This document shows, one piece after another, positions 11,258-23,399 of a DNA stretch of 64,000 nucleotides (position 1 is its first letter; each line of letters opens with the position of its first letter). The DNA comes from Podocnemis expansa. Taxonomy: Eukaryota > Chordata > Testudines > Podocnemididae. Location of the stretch: positions 2,724,360-2,788,359 of the forward strand of contig ML682003.1 in assembly GCA_007922195.1 (NCBI GenBank), read 5' to 3'. Both the position numbers and the translations under genes were made by a program. Under the pieces are notes generated by a model. The model did no database searches. It saw only the letters and a list, made by a program, of their open reading frames with translations, and was not told the DNA's origin.

Positions 11258-12026
11258 CAAGGCCGTAACTACACATCTGGGCACCTGGGGCAAGCACTTG
11301 GAAAAGCACCCTCCCCTGATCTGGCCTTGGGCCCGACGCATCTCACACGCCGCTGGGGAGTTATTGGGGGGAATGGGGGTGCAGCCCTTACCTGTAGGCT
11401 GTGGTGTGCTGGGCTGGAGGTTGGTGGGGCCATGCAGCGAGGGGGACATCGCTGGCTGCAGCTGCAGCACCTGGCTCAGCACCTGGCTCAACATCCTCGC
11501 AGCTCATACTGCTGCACCTCCAAGCTGCAGCAAGCAGGGGCCAGCCGGGCTAGCCCCAAGGGCTGCCAGCAACAGGCAGGTGTCAGGCTGCTGCGTGGGG
11601 AATCGCGGGGGGAGCTGCTTTGGCCCCAGGACCCTGCCAGGCCTCAGGGTGACTTGCAACTGCTGGCCGGCAACTTCCTTTTGGGGGCTGCCAGGAGCAT
11701 GATGCTGAGCCAGGCACAGTTGCCAACCTTGCCGCCCTCACTGCACGGCTCCACTGGCCCCTGGCCCGACACACTGCATGCCACTCTTGCCAGCCCTGGG
11801 GCCTTGGCCCCCCCCCCCCCCCGGAGCTCCCCGCTCCCCTCCTGCTCGCCCCAGCAAAGCCCCAGCACTGTATCCTAGAGGGCACCGTGCTGGGAGTGAT
11901 CCAGCACCCCACAGCGGCTGGGGACGGATCCTGTTCCTTGCTGCCCCAGCCACCACCGGCATGGCGCCATCTAGAATTCAGAGCCTGGGGCTTTGCCCCG
12001 CTGATCCTGGCTTAGTTACTGCCCTG
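11258..12026. mobile_element. Long GC-rich hAT-type MITE
   Basis: Left end CAAGGCCGTAACTAC and right end CTTAGTTACTGCCCTG are inverted, of the CAGGGGCGTAACTA type. Flanking octamers CAAGGAGA and CATGGGGA agree at 6 of 8. The 242-codon open frame through it is a GC-rich stretch containing a C14-type run near 11810 and Gln/Ala/Pro-biased residues, so I do not call a gene. Confidence 0.55.
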
Positions 12027-12162
12027 CATGGGGACCCCAAATCTTGGCCTATATTGGGTCTGATAAGAAAGACAAGGCTGATGGTGAGATGTGTCTGGTA
12101 TCTGGTACAAATAATAAAATTTCTCATATAAAGCCATCTGGTCATGGAAGCTAGTGCAGTAT

Positions 12163-12560
12163 AGAATCATAGGGTTGGAAGGGACCTCATGAGGTCATCT
12201 ACTCCAACCCACTGCTAAAAGCAGGACAACTCCCACTAAATTATCCCAGCTACAGTTTTATCCAGCTGGGCCATAAACATCTCCAAAGATGGAGATTCCA
12301 CCACCTCCCTAGTGAGCCCATTCCAATGCTTTACCATTTGCCTAGTAAGAAAGTTTTTCCTAATATCCAGCCTCGACCTCCCCAGCGGCAACTTGAAACC
12401 ATTGGTCCTTGCTCTGTCCTCTCTCACCCCTGAGAATAGCCTAGCTCCCTCCTCTTTGGAGCACCTTTTCAAGTAGTTGAAAGTTGCTATCAAATCCTCC
12501 CTCAGTCTTCTCTTCTGCAGACGAAATAAGCCAAGTTCCTTCACGCTCTCCTCATAAGGA
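12163..12560 (-). mobile_element. CR1 LINE, 3-prime 400 bp
   Basis: Begins ATAGAATCATAGGGTTGGAA, the inverted CR1 tail, and in reverse encodes the ORF2 C-terminus (KELGLFRLQKRRLREDLIAT at the start of the frame). Truncated at its 5-prime end. Confidence 0.9.
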
Positions 12561-12934
12561 GGCCTACAAGTGAAGGGGGCATCTAACTTCTCATGAGCAA
12601 ATTCAGCCAGTGTCCCATGATCTGCACTGGCTGCCTTTAGGTTTCCAGCTGCAGCTTGTCATCAAATTTGTCCGTAAGCTTGGAGTTTGCTCATTTATTA
12701 GGGTTACTTTCCTTGGGAGGGTGGGTTGTAATCCATTAATGTACTGCTTGTGTCACTTGTGTTTCTATATGGAGCTCACTTTTCTCTTCTGCAAGTCCTC
12801 TCCCAATGCAGCTACCCCTGCAGGACCTAAATTTCCTAAGACAGGGGTCCTCCAGGCCCAAATTTAACAAAGTGCCTCTGAGCCGACCAGGTCTATCAGC
12901 CTCTCAGCTGACCTCTTATACTTTCCTGAACACA

Positions 12935-13145
12935 GCAGGCTGGGTTACACAGCACTTCTCTGCTGCTACCCTTCTATGCATCTGGCACCACACCAGACTA
13001 GACTTGAGTATGCATCTGATCAGGCTGGGCCAAAACAGCACATTCAGCTGTCACCCTTATATGCCCCTGGACTCAGTCAGGCTAGGTCAAAACAGCACTT
13101 TTCAGCTGTTACCTTTATATGCCCCAGGTTCAGCACACTGGTGTC
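12935..13145. repeat. Three diverged tandem units of about 58-66 bp
   Basis: Each unit opens CAGGCTGGG/CAGGCTAGG and contains CAGCAC, CAGCTGTTACC-like and TATATGCCCC-like blocks. The second and third units are most alike. Confidence 0.6.
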
Positions 13146-13199
13146 CCCAGTGTCACTTTATAATTGTTCTAGTAGTAACCCCTTAATGAGCGAAACTTC

Positions 13200-14040
13200 C
13201 AGGATCTTGGGGCATTGCAGGGATCTTTGGCTAAGTAAAAGAAGCCTTACTGCAGAGCAATATAGAGAAGCCAAGAAAACAAAGGAGTAAATGAAGTTTG
13301 CAAAGAGTCTGCAAACCACTTTGGACAAAAATTACTTCATTACCAGGTACAGAAAACTTAAGATAATAATTATAAAAGGAAAGAAAAATACCCAAACAGT
13401 TACCATGTTAATAACCACACAGAGAAAAACAATCAGTCACAATATTACCCAGTTTCAATTGTAGTGTTGGGGAAGTCTAGCCCAAGCTGATTGCAAAGAT
13501 TAGGTTGAGAAAGAGTTCTGTCTAGAAAGAAAAAGAGAGCAAGAAAGGTTCCCAGAAAACAGGCAATTCAGCTTAGGGTCCAGGGTGCTGGAGACAGGCA
13601 GAGCTCCTACCACAATCAGCAAGGAAAAGCCAAAGTCACAGTGGAACTGATGCAGTTTTTGGATCCAGGGATCAGGACAGATGCAGGCATCAGAACCGAG
13701 CTCTGAACTTGGCTCAGGGTTTTTGTAGGGAAGAAGCAGTTGGTTCAGGACAGAACACTAGGGGTGTTTGGGGCAAATAATGACTTACGGGAGTACACCA
13801 GGGTTGAACAATAGGCCTGGCTATGAATGGGAGTCCTTTGAGATAGTTCACAATGCACTCAGGCAGATTCAGTATTTTGGATAACAATTCACTAGAAGTG
13901 GTCTGATAACTGCTGACGTGGGTGTGTACAGGTGTGCATTCCTTAGCTTCAGGAGCAGAGATCTCCCATCATGCAGTGCTTCTCTGCTTCACCAAACCCA
14001 GAGTTCAGTGTGGTTCCTGCCTTGGAGCTTGGTTCTCCAT
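13200..14040. other. No recognisable feature
   Basis: AT-rich sequence, several A-rich runs, no gene or known repeat identified. Confidence 0.35.
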
Positions 14041-14042
14041 TC

Positions 14043-14222
14043 AAAGGCAGCGAGAGTCCTGCGGCACCTTATAGATTAACAGATTTCTTAAGGCATAAGC
14101 TTTTGTGGGCTCCAACTCACTTCACCAGTTGCATCTAACGAAGTGGGTTGGAGGCCACGAATGCTCGAAGAAATGTGTTAGTCTATAGGGTACCACAGGA
14201 CTCTCGCTGCTTTTGCTGTACA
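14043..14222. repeat. Inverted Penelope-like repeat with two hammerhead-like halves
   Basis: GCAGCGAGAGTCCTGCGGCA at the left is mirrored by ACCACAGGACTCTCGCTGC at the right. Inside, CTAACGAAGTGGG...CCACGAATGCTC on the plus strand is mirrored by GGGCTCCAACTCACTTC on the left half. The arrangement is a head-to-head pair of the same short repeat as at 16358 and 26485. Confidence 0.5.
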
Positions 14223-14626
14223 CAGACTAACATGGAAAGTTCTCCATTCAGCATGCTAATTTTGGTTCCATCCTTGATGAAAATGAAGATTTCTGCTGTC
14301 CATTCTGTGTGTTAATGGCTTATATCTTTGATACGGATGTGGCTAGGGTAGTTGCCCTAATTCCATCACCCTTGTTCAAAGGGGTTCTCAGTGTGTCTCC
14401 CATGGCCTTTCATTGTTTTTGGTTTCTGGTTCAAGCAGAGGCTGAGGGTGGGGTTGGGGTGTGAGTCACGGAGGCTGGATACAAGGCCCTGGTTCTCTGA
14501 GAACAGAATAACAAGTTTAAAGGGGTGAGTTTGACTTCTGAACCTCACATAGGACATACCATATGGAGAAACTGCCTCTCTTCTTATTCTTCTCTGTTCT
14601 TTCTGCCTTTTCCGTATTATCTTGTG

Positions 14627-14895
14627 TCATAGAATCCTAAAAGACGAGAGTTGGAAGAGACCACAGGAGTCATGTAATGATTTTAGTCCTACCCCCTGCT
14701 GCAAGCAGGACCAACCCCAACTAAATCATCCCAGTCAGGGATCTGTCAAGCTACGTCTTAAAAACCTCTAAAGATGGAGGTTTCACCCTCTACGTAGATA
14801 ACCCATGCCAGTGCTCGACCATCCTCCTAGGGAAAATAGCCTACCTAGACCTTCACCCCTGCAACTTGAGATCATTGCTCCTTGTAGCGTTATTT
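14627..14895 (-). mobile_element. CR1 LINE, decayed 3-prime fragment
   Basis: ATAGAATCCTAAAAGACGAG followed by GACCAACCCCAACTAAATCA and AAAACCTCTAAAGATGGAGG tracks the inverted CR1 tail and ORF2 end with many substitutions. Confidence 0.8.
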
Positions 14896-15826
14896 ACCAC
14901 TGACAACAACTTTGTTGAGAACAGGCAGGTTTTTAATGTGTTCTTCCGACAGGTTTGCAATCATTGGCTAGTGAAGCCTGTTCTATAGTTCTGCTGGATA
15001 ATGCCACAGCCAGAACCTTTGACCACCAGTCATTCTGATTCATGGCGTGTACTTTATACACTGAAAATAATGGCTGAACAGAAGGAAACAATCCATTCAA
15101 AGGTTATTTAACTCATTTCTTAGGCTGTCACCACAGCCCGGAGATAGAGTTAAGTCCCAAGGATTCACTGCCTCTCATTTGCTATCATTGTTTAAAACTA
15201 TACAGACCCATGACAAAACATCCATCAGAATAACCACAACGTTTAAAAACCAGGGTTAGGACAATGTTAGTTACTGCAATAGTATAAGTAACAGGGCTTC
15301 AATTATTCTCAGAACAGCTGCCAGACCCTCCAGCAGCATAAACTGACGTATCTCCACCCAGGGCCCTCAACTCGAGCTGAGGCTGTGTGAGCTACAATTC
15401 CCATCATGCAGATGAAAGACATTTCTGAATGATCTACAGTGAAGGCTTAGCAACCATTTTTCTGTCAACTCAGTGGATGGTAGTATTTTGATAACGTTAT
15501 TAATCATGCTAATTATGATTACCCAGTAACTGTCCCCATCCCTAGATTATCTAAGCTATGGCTACACAACAGGCCAGTCTCTGCACAAAAGAATACATGG
15601 GCACAAATCTGACATCAGAAATCGCACCACTCTAAAACCAGTGGGTCAGCATTTCAGTCTTTCTGATCACTCCATTGATGATTCGCTAATAGCTGTGCTC
15701 AGACAGATAAATAACAACTCCAGACTTCAAAGAGAAACTGGAGAATTAGAACTCATATGCAAATTTGACATGGTCTCTTGGGGGCTAGATAAGGACTTTG
15801 GATTTTGTTCTCATTACAACAAGTGA
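14896..15826. other. No recognisable feature
   Basis: No supported gene or repeat. Confidence 0.35.
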
Positions 15827-15834
15827 TTTGACCT

Positions 15835-16228
15835 CAAGGGCGTCACTGGCACCTGGCACACAGGGCATGTGCCCTGAGTGCCAGCACCAGTGCCCTGAAT
15901 GTCCAAGGCAACCTCTGCCTCTCCCATCCCTGTCCCAGACCAAAGATCTGGGGCCTGGCCGCTGGTGGCAGCACCTGCCTCTCCCAGCTGCTGCGGCACC
16001 TACTGCTCCCAGCCCGATCCCCGGCTGAGAATTCAATCCGAGCCGCCTGAAGCAGTGCCTGCCTCTTTTGGCTCCGGCCCTGGCCCCAGCCCTGGCCAGG
16101 GATCCAGGCCCAGGATGGAGGCAGCAGGAGACTGAGGCCAGATCAGGCCCGGGAAGAGAATCAGGGCTGCGGGAGGCAGGGTCCACAGCCCGTGCCCTGG
16201 GTCTTTTCCCAGGGCAATGACGCTCCTG
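15835..16228. mobile_element. hAT-type MITE, GC-rich, with 8-bp duplication
   Basis: Ends CAAGGGCGTCACTGGC and GGGCAATGACGCTCCTG are inverted. Flanks are TTTGACCT (15827-15834) and TTTGAACT (16229-16236), 7 of 8 identical. The interior is proline/glycine-codon-like GC-rich sequence with overlapping frames on both strands, none coding. Confidence 0.8.
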
Positions 16229-16357
16229 TTTGAACTCATCTTCCTCTATACGCTGTTCCCCAGTGTTTGAAATTTAACTGCTTTCATTTGCTGTTACAGT
16301 GTGATCTGTTCTCATGACCTACACTCCTCTGCATTTGTTTCCTACCATTCTGTAAGT

Positions 16358-16503
16358 TCCCCATCTTCAAAGCGTCTGACAAAGTGGGATTTTATCCCAG
16401 TAAAGCTCATGCAATAAATAAATTAGTTAATTTTTAAAAGTGCCACAAGACTCCTGGTTTGTTTTACTGAACTAGGCTAACACAGCTGCCCGTTTGGAAC
16501 TGC
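16358..16503 (+). repeat. Penelope-like repeat with fossil hammerhead-like core
   Basis: The stretch CTGACAAAGTGGGATTTTAT followed by CCCAGTAAAGCTCATGC fits CUGANGA, a G/C-rich stem and GAAA of a type-I hammerhead, with two decayed core positions. TTAATTTTTAAAAGTGCCAC and CAAGACTCCTGG follow, as in the other copies. Confidence 0.5.
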
Positions 16504-16829
16504 CACTTATGTCTGCATAATTCACGTTGCTCCCCAGATGTGAAAAAAATAACCCCCCTGGACAACATGAGTTACATCAGCGGATATGTCAGTTGGAAGA
16601 GTGCTATGTCACCAGGAGATTTCCTTCCACTTACATAGCTAGTGACTTTTGTTGGGCATGGTTTAAATATCCACGGAAGAGGTTTCTCCCATCTGCAAAG
16701 AGGCTACTCAAGAGATCTTCCAGCAGCCCAGTGCATTGGTACAGTTGCATGGCTGTAAGCTCTCTAGTGTAGATGTGGCTTTAGTAAAGGAAACTGCAGC
16801 ATCCTCTCATTATGTGCATTCCTGCTCCA

Positions 16830-18805
16830 GGATGACTCTGATTCTTCTTTGAGTACAGCTCACATCATTCATTTCCAGGCTTACATGCCGCAGTGCACGG
16901 TAGCTTGGAAAGTCTTTAGCCTTAGCCTGTCAGGTCAGGGCACATGGCCAACACCCCCTCCATGCCGCAACAGTGGCTATATAGGTGACGTGACCCTGAC
17001 CCTCCCAGTTCCTTTTTCTGCCCTCAGCAACAGTTTCAGATCAGCCAAGAAACTTGCGTGAGCAAGTGCCTGTCACCCTTTTCTGTGAAATTAAAATACC
17101 AGGCTTTAAACCGTGTCCAGCATGTTCTAAAGCATTTCTGCTTGACGATCCTCATGAGAAATGCCTCACGTGCCTTGGTGAATCACACCTCACAGTGAAC
17201 TGCTCCATCTGCCAGTCCTTTAAACACAGGACTCACAATGACAGAGAGTGGCGCCTACGTACCCTCACAGAGGACCGCGTGCCCGCCTCTGATGCCATCT
17301 GAACCACTAGTGCTCCACTGGTTCCCTGGGCTGTTTCTGCACTGGAGCCCACCCGGCACCAACCCCTGGCACAGAACTCGAAGCCGCAGTTGGCATCATC
17401 GTCGGTCCCGTCATGGCACTGCTAGCCTCTGGCCCTGCATTCCCCCTTGCTTGAGACAGGACCAGGACTGTCTTCAGTGCCATCGACCCGCGAGCCCTAG
17501 AGATGGCACGGGCTCTCCCCCAAGACCTGGCTCCAGTACCGGCGAAGAGAGCCAGGGTGACGAGCAAGTGGGCTCTGGCACTTGGGGAGCGGTCAACACA
17601 GGATTCGGTACCACCCCCAAGTCCAGTACCATCCAGCCCTTGTTCAGCAATGCTAAACAGTACCGAAAATCACTCCAACGGTCTCTCTGATCGAGACTCA
17701 TCCTGCGAGCCCTCAGTACCGTGCTCACAGGGTCGGAAGAGATGGAGGTCCAGCTCATCTTCATCGTCTTCTCCGGCCATCGGCTGCTCCCATGATTCTC
17801 CAAATACCATCCCTGGTACTGGAGAACGCAAAGGTAAACGTAGTTGAAAACATTCCCCGACACCTGTACCGAGGAGGAAGACAACCCCGGTAACCCTGGT
17901 ACGGAGGCTGTGGCCAGACTTTTCCTATACCGCCAAGACTTCCCAGGCAGGCAAGGGTCGACCTTCCCCATGCCATACCGCGGTCAGCGACTCTTTCAAT
18001 GACTGGTCTCATGAATGGCTAGACATGACAGCCAATGATAGTTCGACTTCATGGTACCGTTTGGCACTGTCTCTGCCCTGGACCCTGAACTCCTCGGATA
18101 TTTCTGATGATGAGCCCGACCTGGACTCTACACAGCGTAGTAGATCTCGGGCCACTTCGTCTTCCTCCCCAGATGAGCATTCCTTTCAAAGGCCCCTTGC
18201 CTCTAAGGACAACTCCTGCGCCCAGCAAGATTTGCTCCATCATATGGTGGCAAACTTGAACATAGAACTAGGGGTGGTCCAGGAAGAAACTGACCCCCTC
18301 TTTGACGTAGGGGACACCGCCCCACCAGCCAAGGTGTCTGTTCCCCTTCACAATGGGGTGTACAGAATCACCAGGTGTGTTGGCAGACCCCATCTTCAAT
18401 TCCGCTGGTGTCGAAAGCAGTGGATCGTGGGTACCACGTTCCTTCTCACAAATTCACATTCCTTTTCCAACACCCTACACCAGGATCCCTGGTGGTGGAT
18501 GCAGTCAACCAGAAGGAGAGACAGGGCCAGCCGAGCTCTACTCCTAAGAATAAAGAAGCTAAAACATTTGATTTGCTGGGCAGAAAGGTCTATGCCACTG
18601 CGGCCTTACAGCTGCGTATCTCAAATCATCTGGCCCTTTTGGTGAGATACGTCATTAACCTCTGGAGAGCTATGCAGGGGTTCCATGACCTTGTCCCCAA
18701 GGAACACCTCAGGGATTATGACGCGATGGTTGAATGAATGTATGTGAGCAGCCCATCTTGAAGAAGGACGGTTACTTGTAACGAGCCCACCGTTTCCCAC
18801 TTGCC
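16830..18805 (+). mobile_element. DIRS-like retrotransposon, copy A (internally deleted)
   Basis: The left part (CCTAGCCTGTCAGG-like block at 16920, GGCTATATAGGTGACG at 16975) aligns with the start of copy B near 20740. The right end GAATGAATGTATGTGAGCAG and CCATCTTGAAGAAGGACGG aligns with the terminal block of copies B and C. Between them only gag-type sequence is seen. No reverse transcriptase or tyrosine recombinase frame is present, so this copy is non-autonomous. Confidence 0.7.
17090..18737 (+). pseudogene. DIRS gag-like remnant, copy A
   Basis: The first frame (from about 17090) encodes a Cys/His segment beginning CPACSKAF, with DPHEKC, CLGESH and a closing CSICQSFK; this C-x2-C / D-x-H / C-x2-CLG-x2-H pattern is typical of DIRS/Ngaro ORF1. 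A second frame at about 18480-18737 carries DLLGRKVYATAALQLRISNH and LVRYVINLWRAM, the conserved C-terminal half of DIRS gag. The two parts lie in different frames with several breaks between, and the middle is serine-rich. Broken and presumably not expressed. Confidence 0.7.
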
Positions 18806-20655
18806 AAGCTGAGAATTTTACAAACATAAAAGCAAAGTGGAAATGTACTGATCACGTCTGTCTTGTTATTAGGAAAACGATGAATGGGGAGTGTTGTTTG
18901 ACTGGGTTTCTGGTATTGAATTGCCTGGAACAATATGTGCTAGATGGGTGGATTAATTTGTGTGCCTGCAATTTGATCTCATTAAAACTTTTCGGGGGGG
19001 GGCAAGGCAGGGACTGGAAGAAGTTTAATGAGTCTGGCACTTTGCTGAACACGCCTTCCCTTTTTGTTGAGATTATATCCTATTCATTTTGCGATTTCGT
19101 TGCCTCTCACATGTGTTCAGTATGAAGGGGTTTTGAAAGACAGAAAGGTTTCAAACATTTCACATGGGCCTTTGTCAACTCACACTCTCTAGACAACTAA
19201 AATGATTTCCCCTCTTTCAGCTCACCTGTGGAAGGTCTCCATATTGGAGAACCACAAATAAACCTTCTGTCATCCTAAACACATATCCTCTGTAGAGGTC
19301 CCAGCCCATGGGTGGCTAGTAATATAAGCTGGAGAAGTCAGTTCTTCTTCAGAGGATCAAAGCCTTTTCCTGCCCTCCCTGACTTCCATCCCTGCTGGGA
19401 AGGCAAGGCACACACAGAAGCCTGTAACATGCAGCTGTGGGGGAAAACTGGTCCGGGTTCTTAATCTGGAAAGAGAAACCACGAATCCTCCCCAAAGATG
19501 AAGGCCCGTTCCCAGCTGAGACTCGAATAAGCAGAGAACAAGGTGTGGTTCAGAGTTTATTATTCAGCTGCAGCAGAGGGAAGCAAAGAGAAGCTAGCGT
19601 CTCTGAGCAAGAGCCCCCAGTATAGGGATTACAGGGCATACATACCTTCTAACATGCAAAATACGATATACATAATGCAACAAGCTCATGCATAATACAA
19701 GTTACATCATGCCTAAAATCCCTACATGGTGTTACGACTCTTAATATGGAGGTTACACAATTAGATTATACTTAATAGGCAGCATATAGTTAGCCCACCT
19801 CTGTTGTTGTTTACAGCTTATTTGGGTAACAGTTACCGTCCTTGACCAATGAGAGTGGCCAGACTCCTGTGACCCCTCGGCTACCCGGCCCCCGTCAACC
19901 TGTTTACCAGACTAGGTTGATGGCTTCCCAGCAGGGTCCAAACAGGAGGGATTGTCTTATAATCTAAATTTGTGGATCACCCTTTTATCTATAGAAACAG
20001 TCTACCTTCTTATCGATCTAAGCTAGCTTCCCTGACTATCTATGACTTAATATACATGCTGTAATTAATGTTGTCTTAGCAAACACAGAGCCTCTCACAC
20101 AGAACTTCCAAACCAAACTTACTCCATCTTGCAATTTCCTTTACACAGCAAAGCCAGTAGGTGGGTGAGAGAGCCTCTGAGCCCTTTCAGACAGACTCAG
20201 CTCATGTAAGCCATGACAAGACCAATTGTCATTAGATGCTGCAGTCACATTTCATCATCCTGTGCCCTTCACATTCACATCTACATGTTAAAAAGACAGG
20301 AGCAATCTCTCCATGACCAATAAATACAGAAAAATAGCAACCCCACAGACCAAGTTAGGTCTAAATTAGGTGATAATTATTGCCACAGACAGACCAGCCC
20401 AGCCCAGCTGTGGACATTTCAGGCTGCAATGCAAGAAGAGCATTAACCTTACTGTTTTTTGGCGACAGTAGTACCCCACTGTGGCCATTTATTCTGCCAT
20501 TCATTTCACCCCTCCAACCTTTGTTAATTAATGCACATTTCTTCTCTGCTACTTTCCTCCTTGACACCTTTTAAATGTTCATCTTAACCCTGTAGTTCAG
20601 CAGCTGCTCATTTATGTCAGTGGTGAAAGACGATCAAGTTACAGCACAGAATCTG
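18806..20655. other. No recognisable gene; possible old LTR-like sequence
   Basis: Contains only short frames. AT-rich blocks near 19620-19800 (CATGCAAAATACGATATACA) and a TTTATTATTCAGCTGCAGC motif might be from an old LTR element, but no paired repeat or primer-binding site is visible. Confidence 0.3.
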
Positions 20656-21007
20656 AACATTCTTCTTCGCGTGCTGCTCGGATACATTCAGAAATAGGTG
20701 TCTCCGTGCCGGAGCGCCTGATTGGTCGGAACTTTTTGCCCTAGCCTGTCAGGAGAGGGCAGGCTGCCACCGTCCCCCACGCCACCCCGTGGCTGTATAT
20801 ATGGCCGCCGCCCGACCCCCTCCCTAGTTTCATTTCTTCCACCTTCATGTCAGTTATGGCACTGCCAGCTCAAGCTTTGCAAGCTGCCTGTCCTTCTTTC
20901 ACTTTATGAGCTTTTTGCCCGACTGGCAGCACCTGTTTGTGGACCTAATTCCACTGAAGAAGGTCTCTCCTCCCAAGCCAGGACATGGCTCTCCTTCGTC
21001 ATCCACC

Positions 21008-23310
21008 ATGCCAGGGTTCAAACCCTGTGCCAAATGCAGCCAGGCCTTTCCATGGGACGATCCCCATGAGAAGTGCCTCCGGTGCCTGGGTGAAAGCCAC
21101 ATGGTCACCACTTGCTCCGTCTGTCTGTCCTTCAAGCCGAGGACAATCAAGGACAGGGAGCAAAGGTGTCGTGCCCTGGCCTCCGAGAAGGCTCAGCACT
21201 CCTCCCCTGAGGCTTCAGGACCTCCTGTGGCACCGCGTGCCAGCTTAGCACTGGAACCTGCCCGGCACCGTGCCAACAGGGACCACAGGACAAGCTTGGT
21301 ACCGACCTCGGTACCGTCACGCTATCACAGCCCCGCGCTCTTCCCAGGAGCAGTCGTGATCAACCCCAGCACCGCGGCACCGACATCACCCAGTGTCTTC
21401 GACACAGGGCTCCCCCTGGAACCAGTCAGGGTTGGTGCTGATCCTGACGACCCCAGAGGCAGTGGAGGCTGCCAGGGCACGCGTCCTGCTGCCTACACCT
21501 CCCTCCACGGCACCGGTTAGAATGGGGAAGCCCGCTTTCATGTCGAAGGTCTGAGCGCAGCACAAACGGCACCACTCCCTTTCCCCACCACCGGCCCCAG
21601 GCTCCGAAGCTTCAGACCACATCACCCCCTTGCGTCCTGGTACCGTGGAGCCGTCCCCTCAGCAGCATATCAGCCTGCCGTCTCTGGTACTGCCCCGTAG
21701 GTCCCGAAATACTTCCCAGTCTTCTAGCCCCGGGGGAAGGGGCTTCAAAGGGCTCTAAGCAACCTCAGCACTGGGTTTCGGCACCATTGCCATTCGGGTA
21801 CCACCCCTACGAATGGTCCCTGCAGGAGGCCTCTGCAACCACACCGGTACCACCCCGGCACCAAGGAGAGCCTTAAATCCGGTGCCATCCTCTTACATGG
21901 GCGATTTGTCAGTGCATTTTGATCTCCTGCGCCACGTCTCAGCCCACATGGGGATGGAGGTTCAATCCTCCGAGGCGCTCTCTGACACTTTATTTGACCC
22001 AGTGTTCTCCTCGGCAGAACCGATCACAGTTCCCCTCCATCCTAGCATTTGGGACCTGGCCTCTGCCTGCTGGCAAAACCAGGGGTCTATCTCCTTGGTC
22101 TCAGATACAGCAGGACTCAAGTACAGAGTCCTGTGGTCAGAGTTCCCCTCACTCACCCACCACCCAGTCTCACCTTGTGCTGTGGTGGAAGTGGCCTTAG
22201 GGCTGGGACAAACTCCCCATGATCCCCTCCCAATATCGAGGGACACAAAGTAGTTAGGGTTACTGCGATGGAAAGTATACTCATCCTCTGCCTTCCAGTT
22301 GCGAATTGCAAATAATCAGGCCTTAACAAGCAGATACATGTTGCATGTGTGGGAGTCAATAAACAAATTTAGACATTTACTCCCACCAGACGCCAGGGAA
22401 GAGCATGATTCCTTCCTAGAGGAGGGTAGAACAGCCTCCCAGGACCAGGGGCATCGCTGTCCTGGGGAGGGACCCGAGGCACCGGCCCAGACCCCGCCCC
22501 TGGCCTGCAGGCCATGCCCCCAGCCCACAGGTCACACCTCCTGGCTGGGGTCAGGGCTGGAAGCCGCCACGTGCCGCCGTGGGTGGCTGGGCCCTGCATC
22601 CCCAGCCGGGGCTGGGGCCAGAGTGGCTGCCACTGCTGCAGGCGGCTGAGGCCCAGATCCCTGGCTGGGGACAGGGCCAAGGCCAGGAGTGGCCTACGCG
22701 GCCGTGGGTGGCTGAGCCCCGGATCCCCAGCTGGGGAGGGGGCTGCCGCCACCACAGGTGGCTGGGCCCTGGATCCCCCACAGGGGACGGGGCTGCCACA
22801 GCCACGGGCGGCTTGGACCCGGATCCCCGGCTGGGGATGGGGCCAGGAGCAGCCTCCACGGCCATGAGCGGCTGAGCCCTGGATCCACAGCTGGGGACAG
22901 GGCTGTCGCAGGCAGCTGGGCCCTGGATATCCGGCCCGATTGGGCCAGAGACCCGGGGGGGGGGACCCATCAGACCCGGGGCACTAACACCGGGATTCGA
23001 GGCACATGCCCCGTGTGCCCAGTGCCAGTGACACCCTGCCCAGGACCTCCTCTTGTCAGCCTGGGATGCGGTGGATATGGAGACCTGCACTATGGCCTCA
23101 GTGGTGACCCTGTGCTGCGCAGCTTGGCTATGGGAAGCCAGAGTCCCCATGGCCTCATAGCAGGTGGCCCTGAATGTCCCCTTTGAGGGCGATGCCCTCT
23201 TTCCACCAGAGACCTTGGCCATCTTGGGTACCTCTTGTGACCGCCAGGGGGAGTTAAAATACCTCGGCCTTCTCCCAACGGGGCCTCTTCCACATCCTCC
23301 AGCCCCATAG
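21008..23310 (+). pseudogene. DIRS gag-like gene, copy B, interrupted
   Basis: Opens MPGFKPCAKCSQAF at 21008 and holds the DPHEKC / CLGESH / CSVC Cys-His block, then a long Ser/Pro-rich linker out of frame in places. LQLRIANNQALTSRYMLHVW (frame from about 22290) is the conserved gag C-terminal core, as in copy A. The 593-bp MITE at 22446-23038 cuts it; after the insertion VALNVPFEGDALFPPETLA-type residues resume the family pattern (23165-23220). Several frameshifts and the insertion make it non-functional. Confidence 0.65.
22446..23038. mobile_element. hAT-type MITE inserted in DIRS copy B, perfect 8-bp duplication
   Basis: CAGGGGCATCGCTG at the left and CCAGTGACACCCTG at the right are inverted ends, and CCCAGGAC occurs on both sides (22438-22445, 23039-23046). 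The interior is made of repeated CTGGATCCCCAGCTGGGG-like modules about 60-70 bp apart, very GC-rich. The 273-codon minus-strand frame through it is an artefact of that repeat. Confidence 0.9.
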
Positions 23311-23399
23311 GACCCCATAGTAGGCTGACCCCCCCCAATAGTTACTGCTGAGGACTTAATCCTCGCCACCACAACTTCAGTTCAAAACCCACCTGGGGG

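Noticed and set aside
11150..11878. A 242-codon open frame
   Set aside because: Runs from a GT microsatellite through a GC-rich MITE, with overlapping frames on the other strand and no family motif.
19600..20150. Retroviral LTR
   Set aside because: No paired copy, TG...CA ends or primer-binding site could be located.
22551..23372. A 273-codon minus-strand frame
   Set aside because: It is the reverse of a GC-rich modular MITE with a perfect 8-bp duplication; protein is biased Pro/Gly/Ser.
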